From assembly GCA_944376905.1 (NCBI GenBank), contig CALWEA010000012.1:1-38906 (forward strand): DNA of 38,906 nucleotides, in the 5' to 3' direction. The notes beneath the pieces were generated by a model that worked only from the letters and a program-made list of their open reading frames with translations, did not search any database and was not told the origin of the DNA. A program made the position numbers and the translations under genes. This document shows positions 16,799-26,388 of this stretch, one piece after another (within the stretch, counting starts at the first letter, position 1; each line of letters starts with the position of its first letter). The stretch is from an uncultured Clostridia bacterium (GTDB lineage: Bacteria; Bacillota; Clostridia; Christensenellales; UBA1242).

Positions 16799-18166
16799 AT
16801 GAAAAAATTAAAAGATTTCAATATAAATGTTAGCGATAAACGCTTTAAGGAAATAGAAAAATCTTATGAACAAAGCAAGAAACTTGAAAAAATTATAAAA
16901 GCAAGAGCAATTTCTGTTTTTAGAAAAAGATACCATTTCGATTATAGACTTTTACTTTGCTCAATTTTAACTTGTCTTCTTTGTTTTTCTTTTTTATTTT
17001 CTTCACAATTTGTTGCTTTATTTAATTTTAAAGACAATTCTTTTAATTTTGATGAAAGTAATTTTTATGTTCATTTTATTGATGTTGGACAAGGAAAAGC
17101 AATAGCAATAAGAAGTCTTGACAACCAAACTTATTTAATTGATTGTGGTAGTCAGGCATACGAACAACAACTTCATTCTTATTTGCAACAATATTTTTTT
17201 AAAAATTCAAATTCAACAAATACTTTTGACCATTTTATTATAACTCACCTTGATGAAGACCATGCCGGCAATGCTTCTTTTATTTTTGAAAATTATAATA
17301 TTAAAAATTTTTATCGACCTAAAATATTAACAACACAAGAAGCCTTAAAATTTGATTTGCTTGACAAAATTGTTGTTGATGATGGAATTATAAACACCAA
17401 TATAGCAAAAGATTTAGAAAAAGAAAATTGTTCTGTTATATATAATTACGAAGGAGTTAAAATTACTTCACCATCAACAATTTTATCATTTTTATCACCC
17501 AGCCAAGATAATGTTTCAGATTCAAATTCCTATTCGCCTATTATGTTGTTTACTCAGTTTATTTCTTCCGCTCAAACAAATAATCAATTAATAATAAACA
17601 ACAACAACATTAACAACACGAATAATATTAACAATAAAAATTATATTTCAAGAAGCAGTAACAATACATATCTAACCAATAACAATAGTTTCAATGTTGG
17701 CAATAGCAATGATATAAAACAATACAAATTTTTATTTACTGGTGATGCAACAGCGTCTATTGAAGAAGAGGTTGTTGTTAAGTATTCTAATATTTTGAAG
17801 TGTGATGTTTTAGATGTTTCTCATCACGGCAGTTCACTTTCAACAACTGATGAATTTTTGGAATATTGTAGACCTAAATTTGCGGTTTTTTCTCTCTCCT
17901 CTAACAACATTTACGGTTTTCCTTCCAATGATGTTATTGATAGATTAATTAAGTGTGGAGTTGATAAACAAAATATGTTGATGACTTCATCTGGAAATAT
18001 AATTTTCAGTTTGGATAAAAACAACAATCTGCAATCTTCTTTTATTCAAAAAACAAACTTAAATTATTCTAACTATTCATATTTGCAAATTTTTGTTAGT
18101 TTTGAATGTGTTATTGTTATTGTTTGTTTTACATTTCAAATTCCTTCAAGACCTCGTATTTATTAA
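16799..18166 (+). CDS. ComEC/Rec2-like metallo-beta-lactamase-fold protein, membrane anchored
   Basis: The 455 residues have a basic N-terminus, one or two membrane segments (about 50-75), the hydrolase domain (about 90-395) and a hydrophobic segment near the C-terminus (about 425-448). Metal-binding motifs: HFIDVGQGKAIAI (92-104), ITHLDEDHAGN (148-158; the H-x-D-x-D-H form usual in the ComEC-type branch), FTGDA and VSHHGSS. This is the extracellular domain type of ComEC proteins, which act in DNA uptake, but here it stands alone without the ComEC channel and competence domains, so its substrate is unknown. An Asn-rich insert (NQLIINNNNINNTNNINNKN) interrupts the domain between the motifs. 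The ATG at 16799 has no SD. Confidence 0.82.
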   Translation: MKKLKDFNINVSDKRFKEIEKSYEQSKKLEKIIKARAISVFRKRYHFDYRLLLCSILTCLLCFSFLFSSQFVALFNFKDNSFNFDESNFYVHFIDVGQGKAIAIRSLDNQTYLIDCGSQAYEQQLHSYLQQYFFKNSNSTNTFDHFIITHLDEDHAGNASFIFENYNIKNFYRPKILTTQEALKFDLLDKIVVDDGIINTNIAKDLEKENCSVIYNYEGVKITSPSTILSFLSPSQDNVSDSNSYSPIMLFTQFISSAQTNNQLIINNNNINNTNNINNKNYISRSSNNTYLTNNNSFNVGNSNDIKQYKFLFTGDATASIEEEVVVKYSNILKCDVLDVSHHGSSLSTTDEFLEYCRPKFAVFSLSSNNIYGFPSNDVIDRLIKCGVDKQNMLMTSSGNIIFSLDKNNNLQSSFIQKTNLNYSNYSYLQIFVSFECVIVIVCFTFQIPSRPRIY

Positions 18167-18196
18167 TTTTTAAAATATTTTTAATTTTATTAACTG

Positions 18197-18225
18197 TTGA
18201 CTAATTTCGTTATAAAATGTATAAT
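18197..18225 (+). promoter_or_regulatory. Promoter of dnaE
   Basis: TTGACT (18197-18202), 17 bp, perfect TATAAT (18220-18225). It starts 31 bp after the preceding stop and about 130 bp before dnaE. Confidence 0.75.
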
Positions 18226-18353
18226 AATTCAACTTAATATTAAAACTAAAAATTTCTTATTTTAAAATATTATTTATTTTTTATTTTTTTAAATAGTTTT
18301 ATAAAACTTTTTTATTTTTTTATCAATCTATTTTAATAAACAAGGAGTATTGT

Positions 18354-21300
18354 ATGAAAAGGTTTGTTCACTTACATGTTCACACTGAATATAGTTTGTT
18401 AGATGGTGCAACTAAAATAAAAAATTTAGTTGCAAAAGTTGCAGAAAGAGGAGATGGTGCGGTTGCAATAACCGACCATGGAAATATGTATGGTGCTTTA
18501 AAATTTTATGGAGAATGTTTAGCAAACAAAGTTAAACCTATTATTGGAACAGAATTTTATATTTGTGAAGACATGCATCGTCAAACTGGCAAAGCGGACA
18601 TGGGACATTTAATTTTGCTTGCTAAAAATGATGAGGGTTACCATAATCTTTTGAAACTTAATTCAATGGCTTTTATTGATGGTTTTTATTATAAACCTAG
18701 AATTGATTATAATCTTCTTCAACAATATTGTGGAGGATTAATTTGTTTGTCTGCTTGCTTGGCAGGACATATCCCTCAATTTATATTAGCAGGAAGAATG
18801 GACGATGCCATTAATTTAGCAGAAAAATTAAAAAATATGTTTGCTCCTGGTGATTTTTATTTGGAAATTCAAAACCATAATATTCCTGAACAAAAAATAG
18901 TTTTAAATGGATTAGTTGAAATTAGTAAGAAATTAAATATAAAATTGGTTGCAACTAATGATGTCCACTATTTAGAAAAAACTGACGCGGAAATGCAAGA
19001 TATTTTAATGTGTGTACAAATGGGCAAAACTGTTGACGACCCAGACCGTATGAAATTTTCAACTCAAGAATTTTATTTAAAAACTCGCGAAGAAATGGAG
19101 TTGGCTCTTCCTAATTTTGAAGAGGCTTTTGACGCAACTTTGGAAATTGCAGACAAATGTGATGTGACAATAAAAAGTAAGGCTTTTGGAGACATTCCCG
19201 GTATTGATGAAAAATATGTTCTCCCAGCAAACCAAAACTATATTCCCCCTTATGTTCCATCTAATGGTATGACTGCTTATGAATTTTTGCGTCATTTGGC
19301 TTATGAGGGGCTTCCAAAACGCTATCCAGTTATAACCGACGAAATAAAAGAAAGAATGGAAATGGAACTTGAACTTATAAATCGTTTGGGATTTGTTGAA
19401 TACTTCCTTGTTGTTTGGGATTACATAAATTGGGCAAGAGAACATGATATCCCTGTTGGACCTGGGCGTGGTAGCGGTGCTGGGAGTATTGTTGCTTACA
19501 CAACTGGTATTACTCTTATTGACCCTATGAAACACGACCTTTATTTTGAACGTTTTATTAATGCTGAAAGGGTTTCTATGCCTGATTTTGATGTTGATTT
19601 TTGTTATGACCGCCGTCTTGAAGTTGTTGAATATGCAAGACAAAAATACGGCGAAACAAATGTTGCTATGATTATAACCTTTGGAACTATGGCAGCCAAA
19701 AATGCTTTACGAGATGTTGCCAGAACTTTGCGTATGCCTTATAGCGAAATTGATAAAATATCAAAAGACATACCTTCTAAAATTCCTGAAGGTCTTCATG
19801 CTCCTGTTTTAAAATACTACTTTGGTTTAACAAACAAACCTGAAAATGAAAAATATATAATACCATCTCTTCGCAATGCTTATGAAAGTGATAATTTTTT
19901 GAAAAAAGTTGTTGATTTGGCCTCACAACTTGAAGGTTTTCCACGTAACACATCAACTCATGCTGCTGGTGTTTTAATTGCTCCCGATAGAATTGATAAG
20001 TTTGTTCCTCTTGCCAAAAACGGCAACGATATATCAACTCAATTTAATATGACTGAACTTGAAAGTTTGGGGCTTTTAAAAATGGACTTTCTAGGATTAA
20101 GAACTTTAACCGACATTGATAAAGCATTAAAATATATAAAAGCAATTCATGGTGTTGATATTGACTTCTATAACATGAGTTATGATGACCCAAAAGTTTT
20201 TGAAATGATATCTAGTGGAAACACAGACGCTATTTTCCAAATTGAAAGTGGCGGAATGAAGAAATTCATGAAAGAATTAAAGCCAGATAACTTAGAAGAC
20301 ATAATAGCAGGGGTTGCACTTTTTAGACCAGGACCAATGGATAGTATTCCTCGCTACATCAAAAACAAAATGCATCCAGAACAAATAGTTTATGCCCACC
20401 CTCTTCTTGAACCTATTCTTAAAGTAACCTACGGTTGTATTGTCTATCAAGAACAAGTTATGAAAATTTTTCAAGTTCTTGGCGGTTACACTTTGGGACA
20501 AGCAGATAATGTTCGTCGTATTATGGGGAAGAAAAAAGTTGACAAAATGGCTTTGGAAAAAGAAAAATTTATCTTTGGATGGAAAGACCCTAATGGAAAA
20601 AAAGATATTCCTGGTTGTGTTAACCGCGGAGTTCCACAAGAAGTTGCAGAACAAGTTTTTGCCGAAATGGAAAGTTTTGCAAGTTATGCTTTTAACAGGT
20701 CCCACGCCGCTGCTTATGGATATCTAACTTATCAAACCGCTTATTTACGTTGTTATTATGAAGTTGAATTTTTGACGGCAGTTCTTAACAACAGAATAAC
20801 CAATATGGACGAAATAAAAAAATATGTAACCTATGCTCGTCAAGAAAAAATCGAAGTTCTTCCACCACACATCAACAAAAGCAGAACATATTTTAGCGTT
20901 GAAAATGGAAAGTTAAGATTTGGTATTGGTGCTCTTAAAAATGTCGGTATTGGCGTTGTTGATAGTATTATAGAAGAAAGAAAGTTAAATGGTGAATTTA
21001 AAGATTTTGAAGATTTTTTGAAACGTGTTAAAAATCAAGCATTAAATAAAAAATGTTTGGAAAGTTTAATTTTTAGTGGGGCTTTTGACTGTTTTGGTAT
21101 TGCTCGCTCTGCTCTTATTGCAAGTTATGAATATCTTGTTGAAAGAATCAACAAAGATAGAAAAAATAAAGAGTCTGGGCAATTTTCACTTTTTGATAAT
21201 GAAGGTATAGCACAAACAGACCATTTTAAATTTCCTAATATTAAAGAATATAACAAAGAAACAAAACTTAAATATGAAAAAGAAATAGTTGGAGTTTATA

Positions 21301-21950
21301 TTTCTGGCCACCCTCTTAACGATTATGTTGACAAATTTAACGACTTTAACTTAACTTCAGATATGATTGCTGTTGAAGATAATGATGGAATGACAAATGA
21401 AGATGGCGAAGAAGTTGAAAATCAACAAGAGTTTTCAATTCCAGATGGAACAAGCGTTACTTGTGGAGGGATTTTAACAGAGGTTAAAAAACATATAACA
21501 AAAAAATCTAAACAAGAAATGGCTATGTGTAGTTTGGAAGATTTGTATGGAACAATTAATTTGATGGTTTTTCCTAAAGCCTACGAAAAATTAAAAAACA
21601 AACTGCAACAAGACAGTTTAGTAACTATTGTTGGAAAATTATCAATTCGTGATGGAGAGGCTCCCGTTGTTATTTGTGAAAATGTTATTCCTTGGATTAT
21701 AGATGATGAAGAAGAAAATAAAAACTTAATTCCTCAACGAAAATTATATCTTAGATTTAACACTCAAAACTCAAAACTTTATGCAAAAGTTATGCAAGTT
21801 TTAAAAGAGCATTTAGGGGAAAATAGTGTTATTATAAAATGTACAGAAACTCAAAACGTTTTCAAAACTCAAACAACTGTAAATATAAGTAACTATCTTA
21901 TTAATTCTTTAAATGGAATTTTAGAAGCAGAAAACGTTGTCGTTAAATAA
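18354..21950 (+). CDS. dnaE: DNA polymerase III alpha subunit, DnaE type
   Basis: The replicative polymerase alpha subunit of the DnaE branch (not PolC; there is no internal exonuclease domain). The 1198 residues carry the PHP domain (HLHVHTEYSLLDGATK, from residue 6), the polymerase catalytic Asp motif PDFDVDF (410-416), GPGRGSGAGSIVAY before it, FRPGPMDSIPRYIKNK, the YQEQVM stretch, a helix-hairpin-helix region, and a C-terminal OB fold (CGGILTEVKKHITKKSKQEM onward). In Firmicutes with PolC, DnaE extends primers; whether PolC also exists here cannot be told. The ATG follows AAGGAG at 8 nt. Length, order and catalytic residues are intact. Two long antisense open frames inside it are shadows. 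Confidence 0.97.
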   Translation: MKRFVHLHVHTEYSLLDGATKIKNLVAKVAERGDGAVAITDHGNMYGALKFYGECLANKVKPIIGTEFYICEDMHRQTGKADMGHLILLAKNDEGYHNLLKLNSMAFIDGFYYKPRIDYNLLQQYCGGLICLSACLAGHIPQFILAGRMDDAINLAEKLKNMFAPGDFYLEIQNHNIPEQKIVLNGLVEISKKLNIKLVATNDVHYLEKTDAEMQDILMCVQMGKTVDDPDRMKFSTQEFYLKTREEMELALPNFEEAFDATLEIADKCDVTIKSKAFGDIPGIDEKYVLPANQNYIPPYVPSNGMTAYEFLRHLAYEGLPKRYPVITDEIKERMEMELELINRLGFVEYFLVVWDYINWAREHDIPVGPGRGSGAGSIVAYTTGITLIDPMKHDLYFERFINAERVSMPDFDVDFCYDRRLEVVEYARQKYGETNVAMIITFGTMAAKNALRDVARTLRMPYSEIDKISKDIPSKIPEGLHAPVLKYYFGLTNKPENEKYIIPSLRNAYESDNFLKKVVDLASQLEGFPRNTSTHAAGVLIAPDRIDKFVPLAKNGNDISTQFNMTELESLGLLKMDFLGLRTLTDIDKALKYIKAIHGVDIDFYNMSYDDPKVFEMISSGNTDAIFQIESGGMKKFMKELKPDNLEDIIAGVALFRPGPMDSIPRYIKNKMHPEQIVYAHPLLEPILKVTYGCIVYQEQVMKIFQVLGGYTLGQADNVRRIMGKKKVDKMALEKEKFIFGWKDPNGKKDIPGCVNRGVPQEVAEQVFAEMESFASYAFNRSHAAAYGYLTYQTAYLRCYYEVEFLTAVLNNRITNMDEIKKYVTYARQEKIEVLPPHINKSRTYFSVENGKLRFGIGALKNVGIGVVDSIIEERKLNGEFKDFEDFLKRVKNQALNKKCLESLIFSGAFDCFGIARSALIASYEYLVERINKDRKNKESGQFSLFDNEGIAQTDHFKFPNIKEYNKETKLKYEKEIVGVYISGHPLNDYVDKFNDFNLTSDMIAVEDNDGMTNEDGEEVENQQEFSIPDGTSVTCGGILTEVKKHITKKSKQEMAMCSLEDLYGTINLMVFPKAYEKLKNKLQQDSLVTIVGKLSIRDGEAPVVICENVIPWIIDDEEENKNLIPQRKLYLRFNTQNSKLYAKVMQVLKEHLGENSVIIKCTETQNVFKTQTTVNISNYLINSLNGILEAENVVVK

Positions 21951-22062
21951 CAAACAACAAAAATTAATATTAAAATTTTTTAATTGAAATTCTTTATTTT
22001 TTAATATATCTTTTTAACTTACTAGAATTGATTAAATATATAATTATATTGATAAAACAAAG

Positions 22063-22105
22063 TTATCCACATTTCCACACAACTTGATTGTGAATATGTT
22101 GATAA
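22063..22105. promoter_or_regulatory. Cluster of DnaA-box-like 9-mers
   Basis: One perfect DnaA box TTATCCACA (22063-22071, +), then ATTTCCACA (22071-22079, +, two mismatches), TGTGAATAT (22089-22097, minus-strand ATATTCACA, one mismatch) and TGTTGATAA (22097-22105, minus-strand TTATCAACA, one mismatch). The outer two form an inverted pair. The cluster starts 113 bp after dnaE, at the left end of an AT-rich 870-bp gap. Matches are read directly; binding is inferred. Confidence 0.55.
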
Positions 22106-22238
22106 CTTTTCTTTTTTCTTTTTTAAATTTTTCTTGATTTTTATAAAGTTGTATGATATATTTACTTTAATAGTCATAAATCAACTAGTTTTTTTGTTGT
22201 TTTATTTACAAAAGATTTGTAGGTTTTGTTTTTACGAA

Positions 22239-22289
22239 ATTGAAAACTTATAAAAATTGAAAACTTATAAAAATTAAAATCTTATGAAA
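22239..22289. repeat. 17-bp iteron-like direct repeat x3
   Basis: ATTGAAAACTTATAAAA twice without mismatch (22239-22255, 22256-22272), then a copy with three mismatches (22273-22289). Confidence 0.85.
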
Positions 22290-22380
22290 TTTAAAAATAT
22301 CACATCTAAATTATAAATTATAAGTATAATAAAGTTTTTATAGTTTTTATAAGAAAAATATGTTTTTTATATGGTATAAA

Positions 22381-22428
22381 TTAAGTTTTATTTCACCACA
22401 TAAGTTAAGTTTTATTTGACAACATAAT
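22381..22428. repeat. 24-bp direct repeat x2
   Basis: Units at 22381-22404 and 22405-22428 share TTAAGTTTTATTT and ACATAA, with three differences. No gene is visible anywhere in 21951-22824; the remainder is AT-rich sequence. Confidence 0.85.
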
Positions 22429-22824
22429 TATTAATATTGTTAAAATTTATTATATTATTTAAAAAAAGTTGTTTTATTTTATTGTTTTATAAAATATTAT
22501 ATTTTAATAATAAAAATTATTTTTCTTTTCTAAATAAAACTAAAATATGTTAATCTTATTGATATATCTTCATTTTTGATTGCTTCTTATTATAAAATAA
22601 GTTATGTTTTTATTATATTAAGTTATTATATTAAATAATAAAAAATAAAATTTTTGATTAATTTATTTATAATATTTAAAATATATTTAGCAATAAAAAA
22701 TGCAATAAAAAAAATATTTTAAATTTTAATTTCTAATATATATAAAAACAATTTAAAAATTAAATAAAACAAAATTCTTTATTATATTCTTTAAATATAA
22801 TTTCTTTTAAGGAGTTTTTGCCTT

Positions 22825-23763
22825 ATGATGTTTAAAAATTCTTTTAAACTTTTAATGACAAACTTTTCAACTGTTTGGAAACTTTTATTTTATAAATTAA
22901 TAATTTTGGCTTTTGTGTTTGGATTGTTTTGCATAACGCTTCCAACTTTTAATAGTTTAACAAATGTCCAAGAATTAGAAGAAAGCATTTCATCTTTTTT
23001 AACAAGTTATAATTTTAATTCTAGTTTTTCTAATATGTTATTAAGTTTATTCGCAATTGTTCAAATTATTCTAAATATTCTTGGAGAGATGCTGATTTTT
23101 GCCCCCTGGACATTAATCTATTTAATTTTATTAACGTTCATACTTCTTCCAACACTTTGGCGTTTTTCTGATATTGCAGTTGGTGAAACTTTATATGGAT
23201 TTATGGCTAGTCAAACAAAGTATGGGTTTGTTGCAAGTTTAATTAAAAAACTTAAAGTTTCTATTTCATATTCTCTGCTTTATTCTATAATAACTCTTCC
23301 TTATAATTTACTTATTCTTGCAGGTGCTTATGGTTTGTTGTGTTTAGTTAATATTGGAGGGCTTCTTCTTTATGCCTTACCTTTTATATTATTTGTTTTT
23401 CTTTTATTAACAATTTCAATAAAAACAACAATATTAAGTGGATTTATGCCGGCAATTGTAACATTCAATTGCAATGAATTTACAGGATTAAGAAAAGGTG
23501 TTAAAGCAGTTTCCAGAAGATTTTATAGAACTTGGAGCACAAGCATTATTATATGTGCTATAACAATGGCACTATTAAGTTTCTTTGGAGTCTTTTCCGC
23601 AATTTTGATTGTTCCAATTTTCAGTTTTTGGATTTTGATTTTTGAAATGGTTATGTTCTTTGGAAGTCAGGGAATGAGATTTTATGTTGACTCTGAAACT
23701 ATTGTAACTCCTAAAAAATTAGAAGAAACAGATTCTGTTAGAAAATTAAAACTGGTTATTTAA
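22825..23763 (+). CDS. Polytopic membrane protein of unknown function
   Basis: I do not recognise the family. The 312 residues contain about six membrane segments: about 20-40, 65-90, 92-110, 145-175, 178-205 and 245-285. Polar loops include a basic one (TGLRKGVKAVSRRFYRTW) before the last pair, and YGFMASQTKYGFVASLIKKL in the middle. There is no signal peptide beyond the first segment and no catalytic motif that I recognise. AAGGAG (22809-22814) lies 10 nt before the ATG at 22825; the next codon is also ATG. It has no operon partner: 870 bp of noncoding sequence precede it and 480 bp follow. Confidence 0.7.
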   Translation: MMFKNSFKLLMTNFSTVWKLLFYKLIILAFVFGLFCITLPTFNSLTNVQELEESISSFLTSYNFNSSFSNMLLSLFAIVQIILNILGEMLIFAPWTLIYLILLTFILLPTLWRFSDIAVGETLYGFMASQTKYGFVASLIKKLKVSISYSLLYSIITLPYNLLILAGAYGLLCLVNIGGLLLYALPFILFVFLLLTISIKTTILSGFMPAIVTFNCNEFTGLRKGVKAVSRRFYRTWSTSIIICAITMALLSFFGVFSAILIVPIFSFWILIFEMVMFFGSQGMRFYVDSETIVTPKKLEETDSVRKLKLVI

Positions 23764-24243
23764 AATTTAATAAAATTGTATTCCCTATAAATTTACATTA
23801 AAATAATAAAAAATACAATTAAAAAATACAATTAAAAAACAAAAAAATTAATGTATTTAAAAATTTTATATAAAATTTAACAATAAAACAAAAATTAATT
23901 TAACAAAAATTATTAAGAAAAAAAAGAATTAAAATATTTTAAAAATTATTAAAATCTTATGATATATAAGATAATATAATAAAAAAAACATTATTAGAAA
24001 AAAATCTAAATAAGTAAAATTTAGTTTAAATAAGTTTTTTTAAATAAACTTGATAATTTAAAAATTATTATTATTAATTTTATAAATGAAATATATAAAA
24101 CTTTTAACAATTAAAAAAACATAGATTAATAATAAAAAATAAAATATTTTAAAAAAATATATTAAATAAAAAATATATTTAAAAAAATAAAAATAAAAAA
24201 TATAAAAAAACATACAAACTTAAATAAAAAAAGGAAATAAAAA
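23764..24243. other. AT-rich spacer, no gene seen
   Basis: The stretch is nearly pure A/T (long A-runs). It holds a short direct repeat (AAAAAATACAATTA twice near 23808) and a small imperfect dyad at 23955-23971 (TCTTAT...ATAAGA). No convincing -35, terminator or reading frame is visible. Confidence 0.6.
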
Positions 24244-26148
24244 ATGAATATATTTACAAATAAAAATCAAACATTAAATAATTTTACAAATAATTTTAAT
24301 CAAAATAAAGATAATTCTTTATCAACCGAAACAACTAATTTAAGTCAATTTAAAGATAAAAACAATTTTAACAATAAATCAATTAATTTAAAAAATGATT
24401 TTAACCCAAAAACAAAACAAAAAAATTTAATAAAAAACAATAGCAAACAATTAGGTAATAGTGAAATAAGGGAAAGAGTTGATTTGAAAAATAAAGGTAA
24501 GGTTAAAATAACTTTTTTAGGAGGAGTTGGTGAAATTGGAAAAAACATGACGGTTTTTGAAACTGAAAACGAAATGATTATTCTAGATTGTGGTTTGACA
24601 TTTCCAGATAATGACCTTCCTGGTATAGATGTTGTTGTTCCAGATATTAGTTATTTAATAGCCAACAAGCACAAAATAAAAGCAATAATTTTAACCCACG
24701 GACATGAAGACCATATTGGTGGATTGCCTTTTGTTTTAAACGAAATAAAAGCCCCTATTTACGGTTCACGTCTTACAATAGCGTTAGTTGAAAATAAAAT
24801 GCGTGAATTTTCAAAAGTTAAATATAAAGCAATTGTTGTTAAACCAAAAAATCTTTTAAAAATTGGCGACTTCACTATTGAATTTATTAAGGTTAGTCAT
24901 TCAATAGCAGGTGCACTTGCAGTTTGTATTTCAACGCCAGCAGGAAATATTGTTCATACAGGTGATTTTAAAATTGACTATGCTCCAATAGATGGTTCTA
25001 TGACCGACCTTGCTCGTTTTGGTGAATTGGGAAAGCGAGGCGTTAATTTGTTTATGTGTGAAAGCACAAATGTCGGCAGAAAGGGTTACTCTATGAGTGA
25101 ATCTAATGTTGGAAAAGTTTTAGAAGAAGTTGCTTTTAAAAATCACACTCAAAATCGTTTAATTATTGCAACGTTTGCAAGCAATATTCATCGCCTACAA
25201 CAGATTTTAGATCTTGCAGAAAAATATAAGCGTAAGGTTGCTTTTACTGGTCGTAGTATGCTTAATGTTAGTGAAGTTGCAATGAAAGTTGGTGAGTTGT
25301 CTTATAATAAGAACAATATTATTGACATAGATAAAATTTCTAAATATGCAGACAATGAATTGTTAATTATATCAACTGGAAGTCAAGGAGAACCTATGAG
25401 TGCGTTAACTCGTATGGCTTCTGGTGAATTTAAAGGTCTACAAATTGGCGAAAATGACACTGTTGTTCTTTCTGCCTCTCCAATTCCTGGAAATGAAAAA
25501 AATGTTTATAATGTTATTAACCGTCTTTATAAAAAAGGTGCTGAAGTTATTTACGACGAACTTGCTGATGTTCATGTTTCTGGTCATGCTTGCCAAGAAG
25601 AAATTAAATGCTTACATGCTTTAATAAAACCTAAATTCTTTATTCCCGTTCATGGTGAATATCGCCACATGAAAATTCATAAAGAACTTGCAGTTTCTAT
25701 GGGAATGGAAGCAAGACATGTTATTATTCCTGATATTGGAATGCAAATTGAATTAACAAATAACAATATCAAACAAATTGGTTTTACAAAAGCAGGAATG
25801 CGTCTTGTTGACGGTATGTCTCTTGGAGATACTGATAGCAATGTTTTACGTGATAGAAAACAACTTTCTGAAGATGGATTTTGTGTTGCTATTATCAATA
25901 TAAGCGGTATAACTGCAGAAGTTGTTGGAGAACCTTTTATAATAACTCGAGGGGTTATTTATAATGACGAAGCAGATGCAATTGTTCGCGAACTAAAATA
26001 TAATTTATGTACTTTTATTAAAAATTACGACTTTAAAGAAATGGAATTGTCTTTAATTAAAAATGAAATTAGAAAATATGTTTCTAATTTTATCTATAAA
26101 AAAACAAAAAGACGTCCTATAACTCTCGCTATGGTTATGACTGTTTAA
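24244..26148 (+). CDS. rnj: Ribonuclease J with Asn-rich N-terminal extension
   Basis: RNase J is a metallo-beta-lactamase/beta-CASP ribonuclease with 5'-3' exonuclease and endonuclease activity, central to RNA decay in Firmicutes. The catalytic core starts near residue 86 (KVKITFLGGVGEIGKNM). Motifs: THGHEDHIGG (His152, His154, Asp156, His157), HTGDFKID, CESTNVGRKGYSMSE, STGSQGEPMSALTRMA, HVSGHACQEE and FIPVHGEYRH; all metal ligands are present. Before the core lie about 85 residues of Asn/Lys/Thr-rich low complexity that ordinary family members (about 555 residues) lack. The extension is in frame with the ATG at 24244 and its purine-rich site (AAAGGAA), so it appears real. RNase J1 versus J2 cannot be decided; the intact active site favours an active J1-like enzyme. 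Confidence 0.95.
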   Translation: MNIFTNKNQTLNNFTNNFNQNKDNSLSTETTNLSQFKDKNNFNNKSINLKNDFNPKTKQKNLIKNNSKQLGNSEIRERVDLKNKGKVKITFLGGVGEIGKNMTVFETENEMIILDCGLTFPDNDLPGIDVVVPDISYLIANKHKIKAIILTHGHEDHIGGLPFVLNEIKAPIYGSRLTIALVENKMREFSKVKYKAIVVKPKNLLKIGDFTIEFIKVSHSIAGALAVCISTPAGNIVHTGDFKIDYAPIDGSMTDLARFGELGKRGVNLFMCESTNVGRKGYSMSESNVGKVLEEVAFKNHTQNRLIIATFASNIHRLQQILDLAEKYKRKVAFTGRSMLNVSEVAMKVGELSYNKNNIIDIDKISKYADNELLIISTGSQGEPMSALTRMASGEFKGLQIGENDTVVLSASPIPGNEKNVYNVINRLYKKGAEVIYDELADVHVSGHACQEEIKCLHALIKPKFFIPVHGEYRHMKIHKELAVSMGMEARHVIIPDIGMQIELTNNNIKQIGFTKAGMRLVDGMSLGDTDSNVLRDRKQLSEDGFCVAIINISGITAEVVGEPFIITRGVIYNDEADAIVRELKYNLCTFIKNYDFKEMELSLIKNEIRKYVSNFIYKKTKRRPITLAMVMTV

Positions 26149-26150
26149 CA

Positions 26151-26178
26151 AAATAAATAAATAAATAAATAAATAAAT
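26151..26178. repeat. AAAT microsatellite x7
   Basis: Seven perfect AAAT units begin 3 bp after the RNase J stop codon. Confidence 0.9.
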
Positions 26179-26259
26179 GTAAATATAATTTTCTATTAAA
26201 TGTAACATAATAGTTTTTTTTAAAATTAATTTACTTTTTTTTGTTTTTATTTTACAATA

Positions 26260-26367
26260 TATCCAATATCGTATCTTAGATTATATCTAATGTTGTATCT
26301 AATATTATATTTAATGCTGTATTTAATATTGTGTCTAATAATTTATACAATAATATATTTAATAATA
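26260..26367. repeat. 12-bp degenerate tandem array (9 units) upstream of nrdR
   Basis: Nine phased 12-mers of the type TATCTAATATTA / TATTTAATGCTG / TATTTAATATTG. The array ends 6 bp before the nrdR ribosome site. Because 12 bp is four codons, the array also reads as a hydrophobic YLIL-type repeat in the nrdR frame, which creates a false N-terminal extension. Confidence 0.8.
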
Positions 26368-26388
26368 AATTTTAAGGAGAACATTTTT

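Noticed and set aside
19077..19643. Long antisense open frame (188 codons) inside dnaE, and similar ones at 19777-20037 and 20292-20705
   Set aside because: dnaE is unambiguous on the other strand; these frames show no known motif, no ribosome site and the composition of a reverse complement.
26290..26388. 33-codon hydrophobic N-terminal extension of NrdR
   Set aside because: It is a translation of the 12-bp tandem array; the ATG at 26389 has a good SD and gives the normal NrdR length and zinc ribbon position.
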